A DNA stretch of 64,000 nucleotides from Actinoplanes lobatus (GCF_014205215.1 NZ_JACHNC010000001.1:9110501-9174500), one strand, 5' to 3'. Positions 49,999-59,652 are shown, numbered from the stretch's first letter. Made by a program: numbers and translations. The notes: generated by a model from the sequence alone, not told the origin.

Positions 49999-50526
49999 AT
50001 GGAACCACCCGAGATGATCAACGCCGGTGACCTGGTCCTCAAGCGCTGGGAACCGGAGTGGGCCGCCGAACTCGCGGCCGCCGTCCAGGAGTCATTGCCC
50101 GAACTGCGCCCGTGGCTGCCGTTCGCGACCGACGACTACGGCGTCGACCAGGCCCGCGATTTCATCGGGCGCAACTTCGACGGCACCCAGTTCAACTACG
50201 CGATCTTCACGGCGGTCGGTGAGCTGATCGGCACGATCGGCCTGATGACGCGGATGGGGCCGGACGTCCTGGAGATCGGCTACTGGATGCGTACGCCGTA
50301 TGCCGGCCGTGGCCACATGACGGCGGCCGTGCGGGTGATCACCCGGGTCGCCCTCACCCTGCCCGGTATCGAGCGGGTGGCGATCCGGCACGACCCGGCC
50401 AACGTGGCGTCGGCCGCGGTCGCCGCCAAGGCCGGTTTCGCCGAGACCGCCCGCGACGGCGACGACGTCATCCGCGAGTACCGCGGGGAGACGCGCTCCG
50501 GGGCGGGTGCCCCGCCCCGGAGGTAG
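49999..50526 (+). CDS. GNAT N-acetyltransferase (RimJ/RimL-like)
   Basis: A 175-residue protein starting at ATG 49999, without a strong ribosome site. It has a GNAT core of the RimJ/RimL subgroup: LVLKRWEPEWAAELAAAV at the start, LIGTIGLMTRMGPDVLEIGYWM (beta4), RTPYAGRGHMTAAVRVITRVAL (acetyl-CoA pyrophosphate loop, here Y-A-G-R-G-H) and VAIRHDPANVASAAVAAKAGF at the end. It may acetylate the N-terminus of a ribosomal protein or an amine. It is convergent with the metallopeptidase-like gene, seven bases apart. Confidence 0.85.
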   Translation: MEPPEMINAGDLVLKRWEPEWAAELAAAVQESLPELRPWLPFATDDYGVDQARDFIGRNFDGTQFNYAIFTAVGELIGTIGLMTRMGPDVLEIGYWMRTPYAGRGHMTAAVRVITRVALTLPGIERVAIRHDPANVASAAVAAKAGFAETARDGDDVIREYRGETRSGAGAPPRR

Positions 50527-50532
50527 GAATCG

Positions 50533-51894
50533 TCAGAGATGGGCGGCGGTGGTCGCGGAGCCGTTGGGGCGCGGGTCCGGGAGCAGACGGTCACGGGACG
50601 ACGCCGCGGCGGAACCGCTGTCGTTGGCCTGGAAGCCGCACGACGCCAGCGTGTGCGGCCGCAGCAGCATCGAGGTCGGGACCGGGGCGATCTCCCGCCA
50701 GGCGAAGCACTCCCGGATGGTCTGCGCGTTCTCGCCGCCGCTGATCTCCCGGTCGGCGGCCAGGATGGCCCGCAGGATGCCGTGGTAGGTCATGAAGTCG
50801 GGCGAGATGGTGCTCCAGGTGGCCGCGAGCAGCCGGCCCAGGTAGTCGCGGGCCTGCAGCAGCGACTCCTTGAAGGCCTCCTCGTTACCGGTGTAGGCGG
50901 CCGTGAACTCGGCCTGGATCTCGTCGAGGTCCTGCGCGGTGCCGGGCAGGTTCGTCGACCGGATCCGCAGGTCGTCGCTGATCAGCTTCTTGGCGACCAG
51001 GTCGCGCTGGAAGATCTCGACCATGGTGTCGAAGATCGCCCCGGTGAGCGGCAGCGACCGGTCGTGCGGCTCCTCGCCCACGTCGGACATCCGCATGGCG
51101 TTGAACGCGACCCGGATCTCCCGGCTGTCGGACAGCTCCCCCACCCGGTCCAGGCCGTTGATGGTGAGCAGATTGCCCCGCGTCGACTCGAGCAGATGGT
51201 CGACGACCGAGTGGAAGTGCAGCGACGACACGATCGCCACCAGGTCACCGGCCGACTCGTGCATGCCGCCGTAGTCGATGCCGTCGTCCTGTTTGCTGGC
51301 CGGCGCCCCGACCTCGGCGAAGATGATGCTGTGCCCCAGTTCGTGGGCGAGCACGTCGAAGTTCTCACAGTACGGCCGGGTGTGGTCGATCGTCCCGTTC
51401 GGCGTCCGGCCGAAGCCGAATTCGAGGAACCCGTACCCGGACTGCGCATTGTTCCACTCGATCAACGGAATCAGTTCCAGTCGATCGAAATCGGACTCGA
51501 AATGCCAGTGAATGGTGCGCCCGAAGTAGTCCTGCCAGATGTCGAGGACCCGGCGAACGGTCGCGTACATGGTGGCCGCCGAGAATTCCCGGGTGGCCGG
51601 GTCGAGATGATCGAAATGACCGTCCTCGCTCGGCTGGATCGGGTCCCGCTTGGTGCCGCGGAACGGGGGCCGGAAGAAGTTGTTGTAGGGCAGTTTGCCG
51701 ATCGCGTCGATCACGAACATCCGGTCGTCACCCGGTCCGGGCCGCATGGCGGCCGGCTCGACCGAGACGACCACCAGCTCGGGCTCCGCGAAGAGCGGCC
51801 CCGATCCGTCCGCCTTCATCAGGAATCGGGGTTGAGGAAAGATCCGGAATCGGGTGCCGACATCCGCGAGCCTGCGATCCAGTTCCAAAGACAT
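50533..51894 (-). CDS. HExxH gluzincin-like protein without signal peptide
   Basis: A 453-residue protein starting at ATG 51894. HELGH (His184, Glu185, His188) and a downstream GGMHESAGD with Glu213 give the H-E-x-x-H plus E arrangement of gluzincin metallopeptidases such as thermolysin. The spacing from the second His to the Glu is 25, against 20 in thermolysin. There is no signal peptide or propeptide, so it is either cytosolic or exported by another route. The C-terminal helical region (ATWSTISPDFMTYHGILRAIL) resembles the all-alpha lobe of that fold. It has no named family that I recognise, and its substrate is unknown. Confidence 0.65.
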   Translation of the reverse strand: MSLELDRRLADVGTRFRIFPQPRFLMKADGSGPLFAEPELVVVSVEPAAMRPGPGDDRMFVIDAIGKLPYNNFFRPPFRGTKRDPIQPSEDGHFDHLDPATREFSAATMYATVRRVLDIWQDYFGRTIHWHFESDFDRLELIPLIEWNNAQSGYGFLEFGFGRTPNGTIDHTRPYCENFDVLAHELGHSIIFAEVGAPASKQDDGIDYGGMHESAGDLVAIVSSLHFHSVVDHLLESTRGNLLTINGLDRVGELSDSREIRVAFNAMRMSDVGEEPHDRSLPLTGAIFDTMVEIFQRDLVAKKLISDDLRIRSTNLPGTAQDLDEIQAEFTAAYTGNEEAFKESLLQARDYLGRLLAATWSTISPDFMTYHGILRAILAADREISGGENAQTIRECFAWREIAPVPTSMLLRPHTLASCGFQANDSGSAAASSRDRLLPDPRPNGSATTAAHL

Positions 51895-52003
51895 GAGAGC
51901 CTCCGGCCGCCGTTGAATTTCCGAGGACCTACAGCGGATTCCTCAGTCGAGCGTAAGTCAACGTACCTGTCCAAGAACCATCCAAAAGACGAGAGAACAC
52001 CCT

Positions 52004-52606
52004 TCAGGATCGCCCCAGCACCCTCAGCAGCGCTCCGGTGAGATGCTCCGCCGCCTCGTCCGCGCTCCATGCGAGCGTCCGGGTCAGATCCACGACCACC
52101 CGCTCATCGAAGATCGTCACCCACATCAGCACCGCGAACCGCACGTCCTGCCGCGGCACCGCACCCGACGCGATCGCCGCCTCGACGAGCCGCGCGAGCC
52201 GCTCATACAGCCCGCCGACGAACGGATCCTCCTCGCCACGCCGCGCCAGCACACCCCGCGGTGACCGAATGTGCACAGCCGCGGCACCCCACCGCGAGGC
52301 CTGCTCGACCCACTCCCGGCAGACCGCGCGCACATCCGCCAGCGGATCCGCGCCACCGGGCAACCGGTCGAACGCCTCCAGCAGATCCCCGACCAGCTCC
52401 GCGAAGAACGCGTCGATCGCACTGCCCGGATCGGCGAAATTCCGGTAGGCGGTCGCCGTCGACACCCCGGCCAGCCCGGCCGCCTCCGCCAGCGAGAACC
52501 CCGGCCCACGCTCGGCGAGCAACTCCCCCACCGCGGCCAGCAGCGCGGCACGCCGCAATCGCGCGTCACCACGGCGTGGCCGCTCCCGAGATCCCGCCGC
52601 CGACAT
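52004..52606 (-). CDS. TetR family regulator
   Basis: A 200-residue protein starting at ATG 52606. The N-terminal helix-turn-helix reads LRRAALLAAVGELLAERGPGFSLAEAAGLAGVSTATAYRNF, typical of TetR. The C-terminal ligand domain is Ala/Leu-rich and ends in LTGALLRVLGRS. It is divergent from the three-gene ABC-2 exporter starting at 52726, with a gap of 119 bases, so it probably represses that exporter until a drug or metabolite binds. No clear operator palindrome is seen in the gap. Confidence 0.88.
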   Translation of the reverse strand: MSAAGSRERPRRGDARLRRAALLAAVGELLAERGPGFSLAEAAGLAGVSTATAYRNFADPGSAIDAFFAELVGDLLEAFDRLPGGADPLADVRAVCREWVEQASRWGAAAVHIRSPRGVLARRGEEDPFVGGLYERLARLVEAAIASGAVPRQDVRFAVLMWVTIFDERVVVDLTRTLAWSADEAAEHLTGALLRVLGRS

Positions 52607-52725
52607 GCCGAAATCCTAAAGACCCGGACCATTCGGGGTACGCCCACCGGTCCGATCCGCGTTCGTTGCGGGCGCGCACCGAGTTTGGAACAGTAAATCC
52701 CTGACACGGACTCGAACGGAGCGCG

Positions 52726-53736
52726 GTGAACGACGCGGCGATCGAGGTCGAATCCCTGGGCCGGAGATTCAAGGTGCGCGGTGGCGATGTCGTCGCGCTG
52801 AAGGACGTCAGTCTGCGGGTCGGAGCGGGCGAGATCGTCGGACTGCTGGGCAGCAACGGCGCCGGCAAGACCACACTGACCAAGATTCTCGCGACGCTGT
52901 TGCTGCCGACCAGTGGGACGGCGCGGATCCTCGGCCACGACGTCACCCGCGACCTGCGGGAGGTCCGCCGCATGACCGGCGTCGTCCTGGGTGGCGAGCG
53001 TGGGCTCTACGGCAAGCTGAGCGGCCGGGAGAACCTGCGGTTCTTCGCGATGCTCGCGGGTGTCGGCCGGCGCCGGCTCGCTGGGCGGCTGGATGCGGCG
53101 CTGAACCACGTGGGGCTGACCGACGCCGCGGACCGAGCCGTGGAGACGTACTCCAAGGGCATGCGCCAGCGGCTGCACCTCGCCATCGGGATGATCAATG
53201 AACCGCCGGTGCTGCTGCTGGACGAGCCGACCGCCGGCCTCGATCCGGTCGAGGCCGAGCGCCTGCGCCACGACGTCGCCGTCCTGCGGGACCGCGGCAC
53301 CGCGGTGCTGCTGACCAGCCACCTGTTGCTGGACATCGAGCGCCTCGCCGACCGGGTGGTCGTGCTGGCCGGCGGCGAGGTGGTGGCCGACGTCGAGGTC
53401 GCCGAGTTCGCGCGTCTCGCCGGCTACACCGCGATCGTCACGGTACGCGGGACGGGCCGGCCCCCGGCTCTCGACGCCGGCCGCCTCCCGCCGGGCGCGG
53501 CGAACGGGCAGGGCGAGCAGGTCACGGTGGACGGCCTCAGCGAGACGGACGGGCGGTGGACGCTACGGCTGCGGGTACGTGACTGGAATGCGGAGTCGTT
53601 CGGCCGCCTCGGTGCCGCGCTGGGTAGCGCCGACATCCTCGGCGTGGACGTCGCGCCGCTGCGCCTGGAGGACGTGTACGCGCACGTCGCGGCGCAACTG
53701 GCGGCGAACGGCCGGACCGGCGAGGTGTTCCGGTGA
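52726..53736 (+). CDS. ABC-2 type transporter, ATP-binding protein
   Basis: A 336-residue protein starting at GTG 52726. Walker A is GSNGAGKTT, the signature region reads [15 protein letters not shown], and Walker B is [12 protein letters not shown], followed by the switch His ([17 protein letters not shown]). The C-terminal 100 residues form the DrrA/CcmA-like extension. It would power the two membrane proteins that follow. The stop overlaps the next start by four bases (GTGA). Substrate class is probably a drug or lipid-like compound, as for DrrAB systems. Confidence 0.93.
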   Translation: MNDAAIEVESLGRRFKVRGGDVVALKDVSLRVGAGEIVGLLGSNGAGKTTLTKILATLLLPTSGTARILGHDVTRDLREVRRMTGVVLGGERGLYGKLSGRENLRFFAMLAGVGRRRLAGRLDAALNHVGLTDAADRAVETYSKGMRQRLHLAIGMINEPPVLLLDEPTAGLDPVEAERLRHDVAVLRDRGTAVLLTSHLLLDIERLADRVVVLAGGEVVADVEVAEFARLAGYTAIVTVRGTGRPPALDAGRLPPGAANGQGEQVTVDGLSETDGRWTLRLRVRDWNAESFGRLGAALGSADILGVDVAPLRLEDVYAHVAAQLAANGRTGEVFR

Positions 53737-54530
53737 CCGGGGAGCCGGCCCGCGGCGACCGTCTCAGGGCCGCCGTCTGGATGTTCCTGACCGCCGCACG
53801 CACCGAGCAGCGCACCATGCGCGGCAACCCGTTGCTGCTGGTCAACGCCGGCTTCCTGCCGGTCGTGCTGCTCATCATCGCGGTCGGGACCCGGCGGCCG
53901 ACGGCCGGCCGTGCCACCGACATCGTGGTCGCGGTGATGCTCACGGCGTTGTGGGGCTCCACCATCTGGACCAGCGGCGGCGTGCTGCGCCGCGAGCGCA
54001 CCTACGGCACCCTCGCCCGCTGCGTGTGCGGGGTGGAGTCGCCCACGCTGGTGCTGTTCGGCAAGAGCCTCGGCGCGACGCTGTACGGCGTCGGCACGAT
54101 CCTGGCCTCGACGGTGCTCACCGTACTGGCGCTGCGCCTGCCGGTCGCCATGGCCCACCCGTTCTGGATGGCGGTGGGCCTGGTGGTCGTCATCGTCTCC
54201 GCCACCACGCTCGGCGCGCTGTTGTCCTGCCTGTTCCTGCTCACCCGCAACGGGCTGATCTGGTCCGGTGCGCTGATGTACCCGGTGTTCGTGCTCGGCG
54301 GCCTGATGATCCCGCAGGACTTCCTGCCGGCCGGGCTGCGCTGGGTGCCGTCGATGCTGAGTCTGCGCTGGATCAACGAGTTCATCACCGGCGCGGCGGT
54401 CCGGGACCTGTCGATGACCCCGCTGGCCATCGCCCTGCTGCTGACGGTCGTCTACGGCGTCGTGGCCGGGCGCACCTACCGGTGGTCCATCGACCGCGCC
54501 CGCCGGGGAGGCTCCCTTGACTACGCGTGA
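53733..54530 (+). CDS. ABC-2 type transporter permease
   Basis: A 265-residue protein starting at GTG 53733. Six hydrophobic helices are visible, beginning [19 protein letters not shown] and continuing through [69 protein letters not shown] and later segments. The amphipathic N-terminal helix ([16 protein letters not shown]) is typical of the family. It would form the export channel with the second permease encoded next, which overlaps it by 14 bases. Confidence 0.9.
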   Translation: MTGEPARGDRLRAAVWMFLTAARTEQRTMRGNPLLLVNAGFLPVVLLIIAVGTRRPTAGRATDIVVAVMLTALWGSTIWTSGGVLRRERTYGTLARCVCGVESPTLVLFGKSLGATLYGVGTILASTVLTVLALRLPVAMAHPFWMAVGLVVVIVSATTLGALLSCLFLLTRNGLIWSGALMYPVFVLGGLMIPQDFLPAGLRWVPSMLSLRWINEFITGAAVRDLSMTPLAIALLLTVVYGVVAGRTYRWSIDRARRGGSLDYA

Positions 54531-55320
54531 GCGGCTGCCGGCGAGCACGGTGCTGTGGCGGACGGCCGAGACGATGCGGCTCGGCCGGCGTGAGTTCGCC
54601 TCGAACTACACGCCGGCGGCAACGCTTTTCGCCACCCTGCCCCGAGGTGTGCTGCAGATCGTGTTCTTCACGGTGCTCGGCGGCGTGGTGGCCGGCGACG
54701 GCCATCGGGCGTACGCGTTCGTCGGCGGCCTGGCCATCGCGCTGACCACGACGAACACGGTCGGCGTGATCAACGTGCCGTTCGGGGACAAATACTTCGG
54801 GACGTTCTGGCGGATCCGCACCGGGGCCATGCCCGTGGCCCTGCTCCAGTACGCCCGCGCGGCGCCGTACCTGATCGCGGGTTTCGTCCTTTTCATCATC
54901 GAGGCGGCGATCGCGGCGCTCCTGCTGGACATGTCCGGCCTCGCCGTCCGGCTGCTGCCCTGGCTGCCGCTCTTCGCGCTGATGGCGTGCGGGTACGCCC
55001 TTCTCGGCATCGCCGCGGCCACGGCGACGATCGCGAAGCGGGCCGACGTGCTGGCGCCCAACCTGCTCGCCTGTCTGACCATGCTCTGCTCCGGCGCCTT
55101 CCTGCCGCCGGGCCGGGTCGGCTGGGTCGACGCGGTCGGCTCGGTGCTGCCGGTGCGGCACGGGCTGGCGGCCGTCCACGCGGGACTGGCCGGCCGCCCG
55201 TGGCAGACCGAGGCCCTGCTGGAACTGGCGATCTGCCTCGCCTCGGCGGTGCTCGGCATCCTCGCCGTCATCATGCAGACCCGCCGGGCGACCCGGCACG
55301 GGCACGACGACTTCGCCTAG
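54517..55320 (+). CDS. ABC-2 type transporter permease (second subunit)
   Basis: A 267-residue protein starting at TTG 54517, with GGGGAGG five bases upstream inside the end of the first permease gene. Six helices are again visible (LPRGVLQIVFFTVLGGVVAG, AYAFVGGLAIALTTTNTVGVI, and so on). It is a distant paralogue of the first permease, suggesting a heterodimeric membrane part. It ends 27 bases from the convergent CoA-transferase stop. Confidence 0.9.
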   Translation: MTTRERLPASTVLWRTAETMRLGRREFASNYTPAATLFATLPRGVLQIVFFTVLGGVVAGDGHRAYAFVGGLAIALTTTNTVGVINVPFGDKYFGTFWRIRTGAMPVALLQYARAAPYLIAGFVLFIIEAAIAALLLDMSGLAVRLLPWLPLFALMACGYALLGIAAATATIAKRADVLAPNLLACLTMLCSGAFLPPGRVGWVDAVGSVLPVRHGLAAVHAGLAGRPWQTEALLELAICLASAVLGILAVIMQTRRATRHGHDDFA

Positions 55321-55346
55321 CCGTGGTCGCCCCGTGGGAAGGGCGG

Positions 55347-56750
55347 TCAGGACGGGAACGCGGCCGGTGAGTGGCCGTAGCGGGGTGGCAGGTGGGGCCA
55401 GCTCAGCCGGTGGCCGTCCAGGAGGCCCGGTGGGCTGATGCCGCTCCAGCCGTCGCCCAGCGGGACGCGATAGCCGTCGATGATCGGGTGCGCGTCGCCC
55501 GTACCGGGGAAGGGGGTTGTGCGGGGTTGATCCAGCAGCCAGGTCGCGGTGCGGGTGAGAGAGACGACGACGTGGCCGGCGGATCCGCCGCGGGCCCGGC
55601 GGGCCAGGGCGGTGAGGATGCCGGCGGCGAGCAGGTAGCCGGTGGCGTGGTCGAGCAGCTGGCACGGAAGCGCGCCGGGGCGGACGCCGTCGGGGCTGAC
55701 CGCCCAGCCGATGCCGGTGGCGATCTGGACCAGGCTGTCGAAGCCGCGGCGATCGGCCCAGGGGCCGGTGGTTCCCCAGGCGGAGAGGGTGGCGACGACG
55801 GTGCCGGGACGGCGTTCGGCGATCTGGTCCGGGGCCAGGCCGAAACGGCGCAGCGCACCCGGGCGGTAGCCGGTGACCACCACGTCGGCCTCGCCGATCA
55901 GGCGATGCAGGGTACGCAGGCCCTCGGCGGTGGCGGCGTCGATCTCGGTGCTGGCCTTGCCGATGACGCCGTCGAGGGCGTGCAGCGGGAGTTCCGGGCG
56001 GTTCGGGTCGTCCACCCGCAGCACGTCGGCGCCGAGCGCGGCCAGCATCCGGGTGCCGGCCGGCCCGGCTATCACCCTGGTCAGATCCAGGATCCGTAGG
56101 CCCGAGGCGGGCAGTGGGCCCGTCGGCGCCGGCAGGGCGGGCGCGTGCGCGGTGGGCGTGAAGCTGATCAGTGGGGAGTCCGGCGGGCATGCGGCACGCC
56201 ACTGCCGCGGGGTGCGGGCGGCGACCGCGAGGCCGCCTGCGGCGTAGACACGGCGCTCGACCTCGGCGGCCGGGAGCGCGGCGATCGCCGGGCCGGGATC
56301 GTCCGTGACGCCGAGCGCGGTCAGCAGCGCGGCACGGTGCCACGGGTAGTTGGCGTGGGTGCGCACCCAGCCGTCCGCGGCCGGCCACAGGCGGGACAGG
56401 GGCGCGAAGCCGTCGATGCCGTTGCCGGCCGGGTCGCGCAGGTGGATCTCGCTGCGCATGGCGGCCGCCACGTGGGCGGTGTCCAGGGAGATGTCGGGGC
56501 GGCGGCCGGTGCGGGCGTGCGCGAGTTCGGCGGCGGCGACGAGGCAGGCGGCCACCGAGGCGACCGCGCAGTCACCGACCGCGAGCGGTGACGCGAACAC
56601 CGGCCCACCGGTCAGACGCGGCGACGGGAATGCGGGGCCGTTGCTCCGGCCGTCTCGCGCCGCCGGTGCGCCGAGAGGCTCGGGCGTGGGGAGGTCGAGG
56701 GCGGCCAGCACTCCGGGCAACAGCTTCACCCGGACATCACGCCGGGACAC
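55347..56750 (-). CDS. CaiB/BaiF (class III) CoA-transferase family protein
   Basis: A 467-residue protein starting at ATG 56750. The C-terminal part carries the family core: LRILDLTRVIAGPAGTRMLAALGADVLRVDDPNRPE and ADVVVTGYRPGALRRFGLAPDQIAERRPGTVVATLSAWG. The N-terminal half looks like a degenerate copy of the same fold (SPLAVGDCAVASVAACLVAAAELAHARTG). The Asp expected after the core strand is present, but the active site cannot be verified by eye. Substrate is unknown; similar proteins act on carnitine, oxalate or alpha-methylacyl-CoAs. It stands alone between the exporter and the zinc-ribbon gene. Confidence 0.82.
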   Translation of the reverse strand: MSRRDVRVKLLPGVLAALDLPTPEPLGAPAARDGRSNGPAFPSPRLTGGPVFASPLAVGDCAVASVAACLVAAAELAHARTGRRPDISLDTAHVAAAMRSEIHLRDPAGNGIDGFAPLSRLWPAADGWVRTHANYPWHRAALLTALGVTDDPGPAIAALPAAEVERRVYAAGGLAVAARTPRQWRAACPPDSPLISFTPTAHAPALPAPTGPLPASGLRILDLTRVIAGPAGTRMLAALGADVLRVDDPNRPELPLHALDGVIGKASTEIDAATAEGLRTLHRLIGEADVVVTGYRPGALRRFGLAPDQIAERRPGTVVATLSAWGTTGPWADRRGFDSLVQIATGIGWAVSPDGVRPGALPCQLLDHATGYLLAAGILTALARRARGGSAGHVVVSLTRTATWLLDQPRTTPFPGTGDAHPIIDGYRVPLGDGWSGISPPGLLDGHRLSWPHLPPRYGHSPAAFPS

Positions 56751-56765
56751 CGGCGGTATGCCGGG

Positions 56766-57290
56766 TCAGCAGTAGCCGGATGGGCACTCGCCGCTGGCGA
56801 GCAGCTCGTACTGCCGGCATTTGGGGCAGCGGGGCGGCTCCGGGCGGGGCGCCGGCTTCGCGGCGGCCTTCGGCTTCGCGGCGGCCCGGGTGCCGGTGGA
56901 GGCGGCGCGGGCGCGCGGGGCAGCGGCGGCGGCCTTCGGCTTTCCGGCGGCGCGCTGCTCGACGGCCTCGACCGCGGCGGCGAGCAGGGCGTCGTAGTTG
57001 GCGTCGATCAGATACGCCTCGACGGAGACCTGGGTGACCGGCTCGTCGTCGCGCACATAGGCGCCCTCGATGGAGAGCGCCACCTCGTTGGCCCGGTCCT
57101 GGTCGAGGGCCAGGTCGATGCCGCCGGGGTGGATGTGCACCGCGATGACGTTCGAGTCCTTCGGGCGGACCTGGAGCGAACGGCCCGATGGACGGACATC
57201 GACGCTCGTGCGGCCGCGAAGCTCCAGCAGCAACCGTGCCACCGACGGAGCCGCACCCATGTCAGTGGGCTCAATCCCGAACGTGTCCAT
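56766..57290 (-). CDS. protein with Ala/Lys-rich linker and C-terminal zinc motif
   Basis: A 174-residue protein. ATG 57290 is preferred; GGAGGG lies three bases upstream, slightly close. The alternative, TTG 57305, has no site. Residues 1-105 form an alpha/beta domain (SVARLLLELRGRTSVDVRPSG, VIAVHIHPGGIDLALDQDRANEV). An Ala/Lys/Pro-rich linker with repeated AAAKPKAAAKPA-like words is followed by CPKCRQYELLASGECPSGYC, a probable zinc-binding tail. It resembles no family I can name. The basic linker could contact nucleic acid. Confidence 0.6.
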   Translation of the reverse strand: MDTFGIEPTDMGAAPSVARLLLELRGRTSVDVRPSGRSLQVRPKDSNVIAVHIHPGGIDLALDQDRANEVALSIEGAYVRDDEPVTQVSVEAYLIDANYDALLAAAVEAVEQRAAGKPKAAAAAPRARAASTGTRAAAKPKAAAKPAPRPEPPRCPKCRQYELLASGECPSGYC

Positions 57291-57442
57291 CTGCCCTCCG
57301 CTCAACTTCGCCAGGCTACCGCGCGCGGGTTGCGGGGGTGGTTCCGGATGTTGGTTCGTGTGCCGTAGGACACGAGGGGTGTGACGGACGACCGTTTCCG
57401 GCCAGACGTAACGGGGCCGAAAAACTTCTCCCGCAAGATGGG

Positions 57443-57464
57443 AACTGAGAAAACATTCTCAGTT
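57443..57464 (+). promoter_or_regulatory. perfect palindrome 16 bases before a start codon
   Basis: AACTGAGAA-AACA-TTCTCAGTT, 9 bp arms and a 4-base spacer, is AT-rich against the surrounding sequence. It lies just upstream of the GGGAGG ribosome site of the gene at 57481, so a bound protein would block transcription or the start of translation. The binding protein is unknown. Confidence 0.65.
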
Positions 57465-57480
57465 ATTCGGGAGGCTGTTC

Positions 57481-58449
57481 ATGTCCACGAGGACTCGCGT
57501 CGCGGTCATCGGTGCCGGTGCGGTCGGCACGGTGGTCGCGGCCGCGGCCGTCGACGCCGGGCACGACGTCGTCGTCTGCGCCCGGCGCCGCCCGGAGCGG
57601 CTGATCGTCGAGCGCGCCGACAGCGTTCGTGAGCTGGACGTCCCGGTGCTGGTCGACCCGAGCGAGGCGACCGAGGTGGACTGGGTGCTGCTGGCCACCA
57701 AGGCGCAGGACGCGACGGGCGCGGCGGCCTGGTTCGGGCCTCTGGTGGGGCCGAACACGACCGTGGTGGTTCTCCAGAACGGCGTCGACCACGCCGAGCG
57801 GATCGAACCGCTGGTGCCGCGCGGCACGCGGGTGCTGCCGGCGCTGGTCTACGTGGCGGCGGAGTCGCTCGGCCCGGGTCACGTGCTGCACCGGATGGGC
57901 GCCCGGATCACCGTGCCGGGCGCGCCCGGCACGGTCGCGAGCACGGCGCGGGCGACCTTCAGCGAGGGCCCGGCCGTGACGGCCACGGAGCTGTCGCGGA
58001 CCGATCCGGCGGACCGGTTCACGGCGCTGCTGGACGGGTCGTGGCTGCACGTCGAGCGGGTCGCCGACTTCTCCACGGCGGCGTGGCGCAAGCTGCTGAC
58101 CAACGTCGGGGCGAACCCGGTGACCTCACTGACCATGAAGCGGATGTCGGTCATCCAGCACGAGCCGGCGGTCCGGGAGCTGACCCGGGCGCTGCTCGAC
58201 GAGGCGATCGCGGTGGGCCGGGCGGCCGGGGCCCGGCTCTCCGACGCCGACATCGAGCACACGATGGAGATCTACGACGGGTTCGCCGAGGACGACGGCA
58301 CGTCGATGCTGTACGACCGGCTGGCCGGCCGGGCCACCGAGCACGAGCTGATCACCGGCGCGGTGGTGCGGCTCGGCGAGCAGCACGGGGTGCCGGTGCC
58401 GCTGAACCGGGCGATCCTGGCGCTGATGCACGGGGTGAACCACAAGTAG
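57481..58449 (+). CDS. ketopantoate reductase family protein (PanE/ApbA)
   Basis: A 322-residue protein starting at ATG 57481 behind GGGAGG. The N-terminal VAVIGAGAVGTVVAAAAVDAGHDVVVCAR is an NADP-binding Rossmann motif. VLLATKAQD and VVVLQNGVDHAERI are the PanE hinge motifs. The C-terminal helical domain has AAWRKLLTNVGANPVTSLT, with the Lys and Asn of the active site, and AEDDGTSMLYDRLAG. Ketopantoate reduction for pantothenate is the family reaction, but related actinobacterial paralogues act on other 2-oxo acids, and no other pantothenate gene is near. A perfect palindrome lies directly upstream. Confidence 0.87.
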   Translation: MSTRTRVAVIGAGAVGTVVAAAAVDAGHDVVVCARRRPERLIVERADSVRELDVPVLVDPSEATEVDWVLLATKAQDATGAAAWFGPLVGPNTTVVVLQNGVDHAERIEPLVPRGTRVLPALVYVAAESLGPGHVLHRMGARITVPGAPGTVASTARATFSEGPAVTATELSRTDPADRFTALLDGSWLHVERVADFSTAAWRKLLTNVGANPVTSLTMKRMSVIQHEPAVRELTRALLDEAIAVGRAAGARLSDADIEHTMEIYDGFAEDDGTSMLYDRLAGRATEHELITGAVVRLGEQHGVPVPLNRAILALMHGVNHK

Positions 58450-58450
58450 G

Positions 58451-59650
58451 TCAGGGCAGGCGGACCGACAGGACGGCCTGGATCGGGCCGACCGTGACCT
58501 GGGCGACCGCCCCGGTACGCGTGTCCCAGGTGACCAGGCCCTCCCGGTCGGTCCGCGCCAGCAGCACGTGGTCGTCGACCCATTCGAGCACCGTGCAGCA
58601 GGCCTTGCCACGCCCGGTGCCGAGATCAAGGATCCGCTCCACCACGCCGGTGCGCGCGTTCACCACGGTCAGCATCTCGGAGCCCTCGTATCCGGGCCGG
58701 CTGCCCCAGGCGGCGGCCGCCACCCGGCCGGCGCCGTCGGACAGGGCAGGGCCGTACCACAGGCTGATCCGGTAGCCGCTGGGCAGGCCGCTCTCGTCGA
58801 TCGGCGACTCCCATGCGGGCTTCGGGTCCCCGAGCACCCAACCGCGGGTCATCCGCCGATCGTCGATCACCACCAGCTCCGCGAGGGCTCCGGAGCTGAC
58901 CTGCCGGGCGCCGGCACTGTTCCAGGCGGAGATCCCGGCCGGTTCGGGGGTGACCGTGCCGGCCCGCCAGTCGACCCGGGCCAGGCCGGGGCCGCCCGCG
59001 CCGACCAGGACGGTCTCATCGCCCCACCACATGACCTGCTCGTTGTAGCCGGGCACCGGGATGCGGTGGGCCTTCGCGGTGGTCAGGTCGATGACGACCA
59101 GGGCCTGCGGCTGTGGGACGGCGATCCGGCGGCCGTCCGGGGAGAGCGCGGTGGAGCGCAGCGCGTACGCCTGATTGCCGTCCGCGTCGCGGGTAGGTTC
59201 CAGGGCGACCACGTCGATCCGGGTCCACTCGCCGGCGAGGTCGAGCACGTAAAGCGGGGGGTCGAGGGCCGCCTCCAGATCGATCTTCTGGACGACGACG
59301 GCCGCCCGGTCCACCGGGTGCTCGGACAGCTTGCGGGCGTCGACCGGGATGGTCAGCACCTCCGGGAAGGGCGTCAGGGTGCGCCGGGTGAGGTCGGCCG
59401 GCATGGCGTCGACGCCGGGGGCGACGGCGACGGCGGACGGCGCGACGGGTGGCGTCACGGGGGCAGGCCCGCCCCCGGTGCTGAGCGGCACGCTCACCGC
59501 GACCACGGTGGCGAAGGCGGCCACCCCGGCGATCAGCTGCCGGCGCCGGCGGACCCGGCGGGCGGTGGCCCAGGCGGTCGCGGCGAACGCCGGCGCCGGC
59601 ACCTCGGCCGCGGCCTCCTCGAGAAGTTCCGTGAGCCGGTTCGTCCCCAT
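58451..59650 (-). CDS. membrane-anchored beta-propeller-like protein paired with a sigma factor
   Basis: A 399-residue protein starting at ATG 59650, two bases after the sigma gene's stop. Residues 1-38 are cytoplasmic (NRLTELLEEAAAEVP). One membrane helix follows (RRRQLIAGVAAFATVVAVSVPL), then about 335 residues outside the cell. These contain repeated beta blades of the type LSPDGRRIAVPQPQALVVIDLTTAKAH and HVLLARTDREGLVTWDTRTG, as in WD40/TolB-like propellers. This is a usual arrangement for SigE-family ECF sigma partners. It may sense a ligand or simply be co-regulated. Confidence 0.75.
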   Translation of the reverse strand: MGTNRLTELLEEAAAEVPAPAFAATAWATARRVRRRRQLIAGVAAFATVVAVSVPLSTGGGPAPVTPPVAPSAVAVAPGVDAMPADLTRRTLTPFPEVLTIPVDARKLSEHPVDRAAVVVQKIDLEAALDPPLYVLDLAGEWTRIDVVALEPTRDADGNQAYALRSTALSPDGRRIAVPQPQALVVIDLTTAKAHRIPVPGYNEQVMWWGDETVLVGAGGPGLARVDWRAGTVTPEPAGISAWNSAGARQVSSGALAELVVIDDRRMTRGWVLGDPKPAWESPIDESGLPSGYRISLWYGPALSDGAGRVAAAAWGSRPGYEGSEMLTVVNARTGVVERILDLGTGRGKACCTVLEWVDDHVLLARTDREGLVTWDTRTGAVAQVTVGPIQAVLSVRLP

Positions 59651-59652
59651 CG

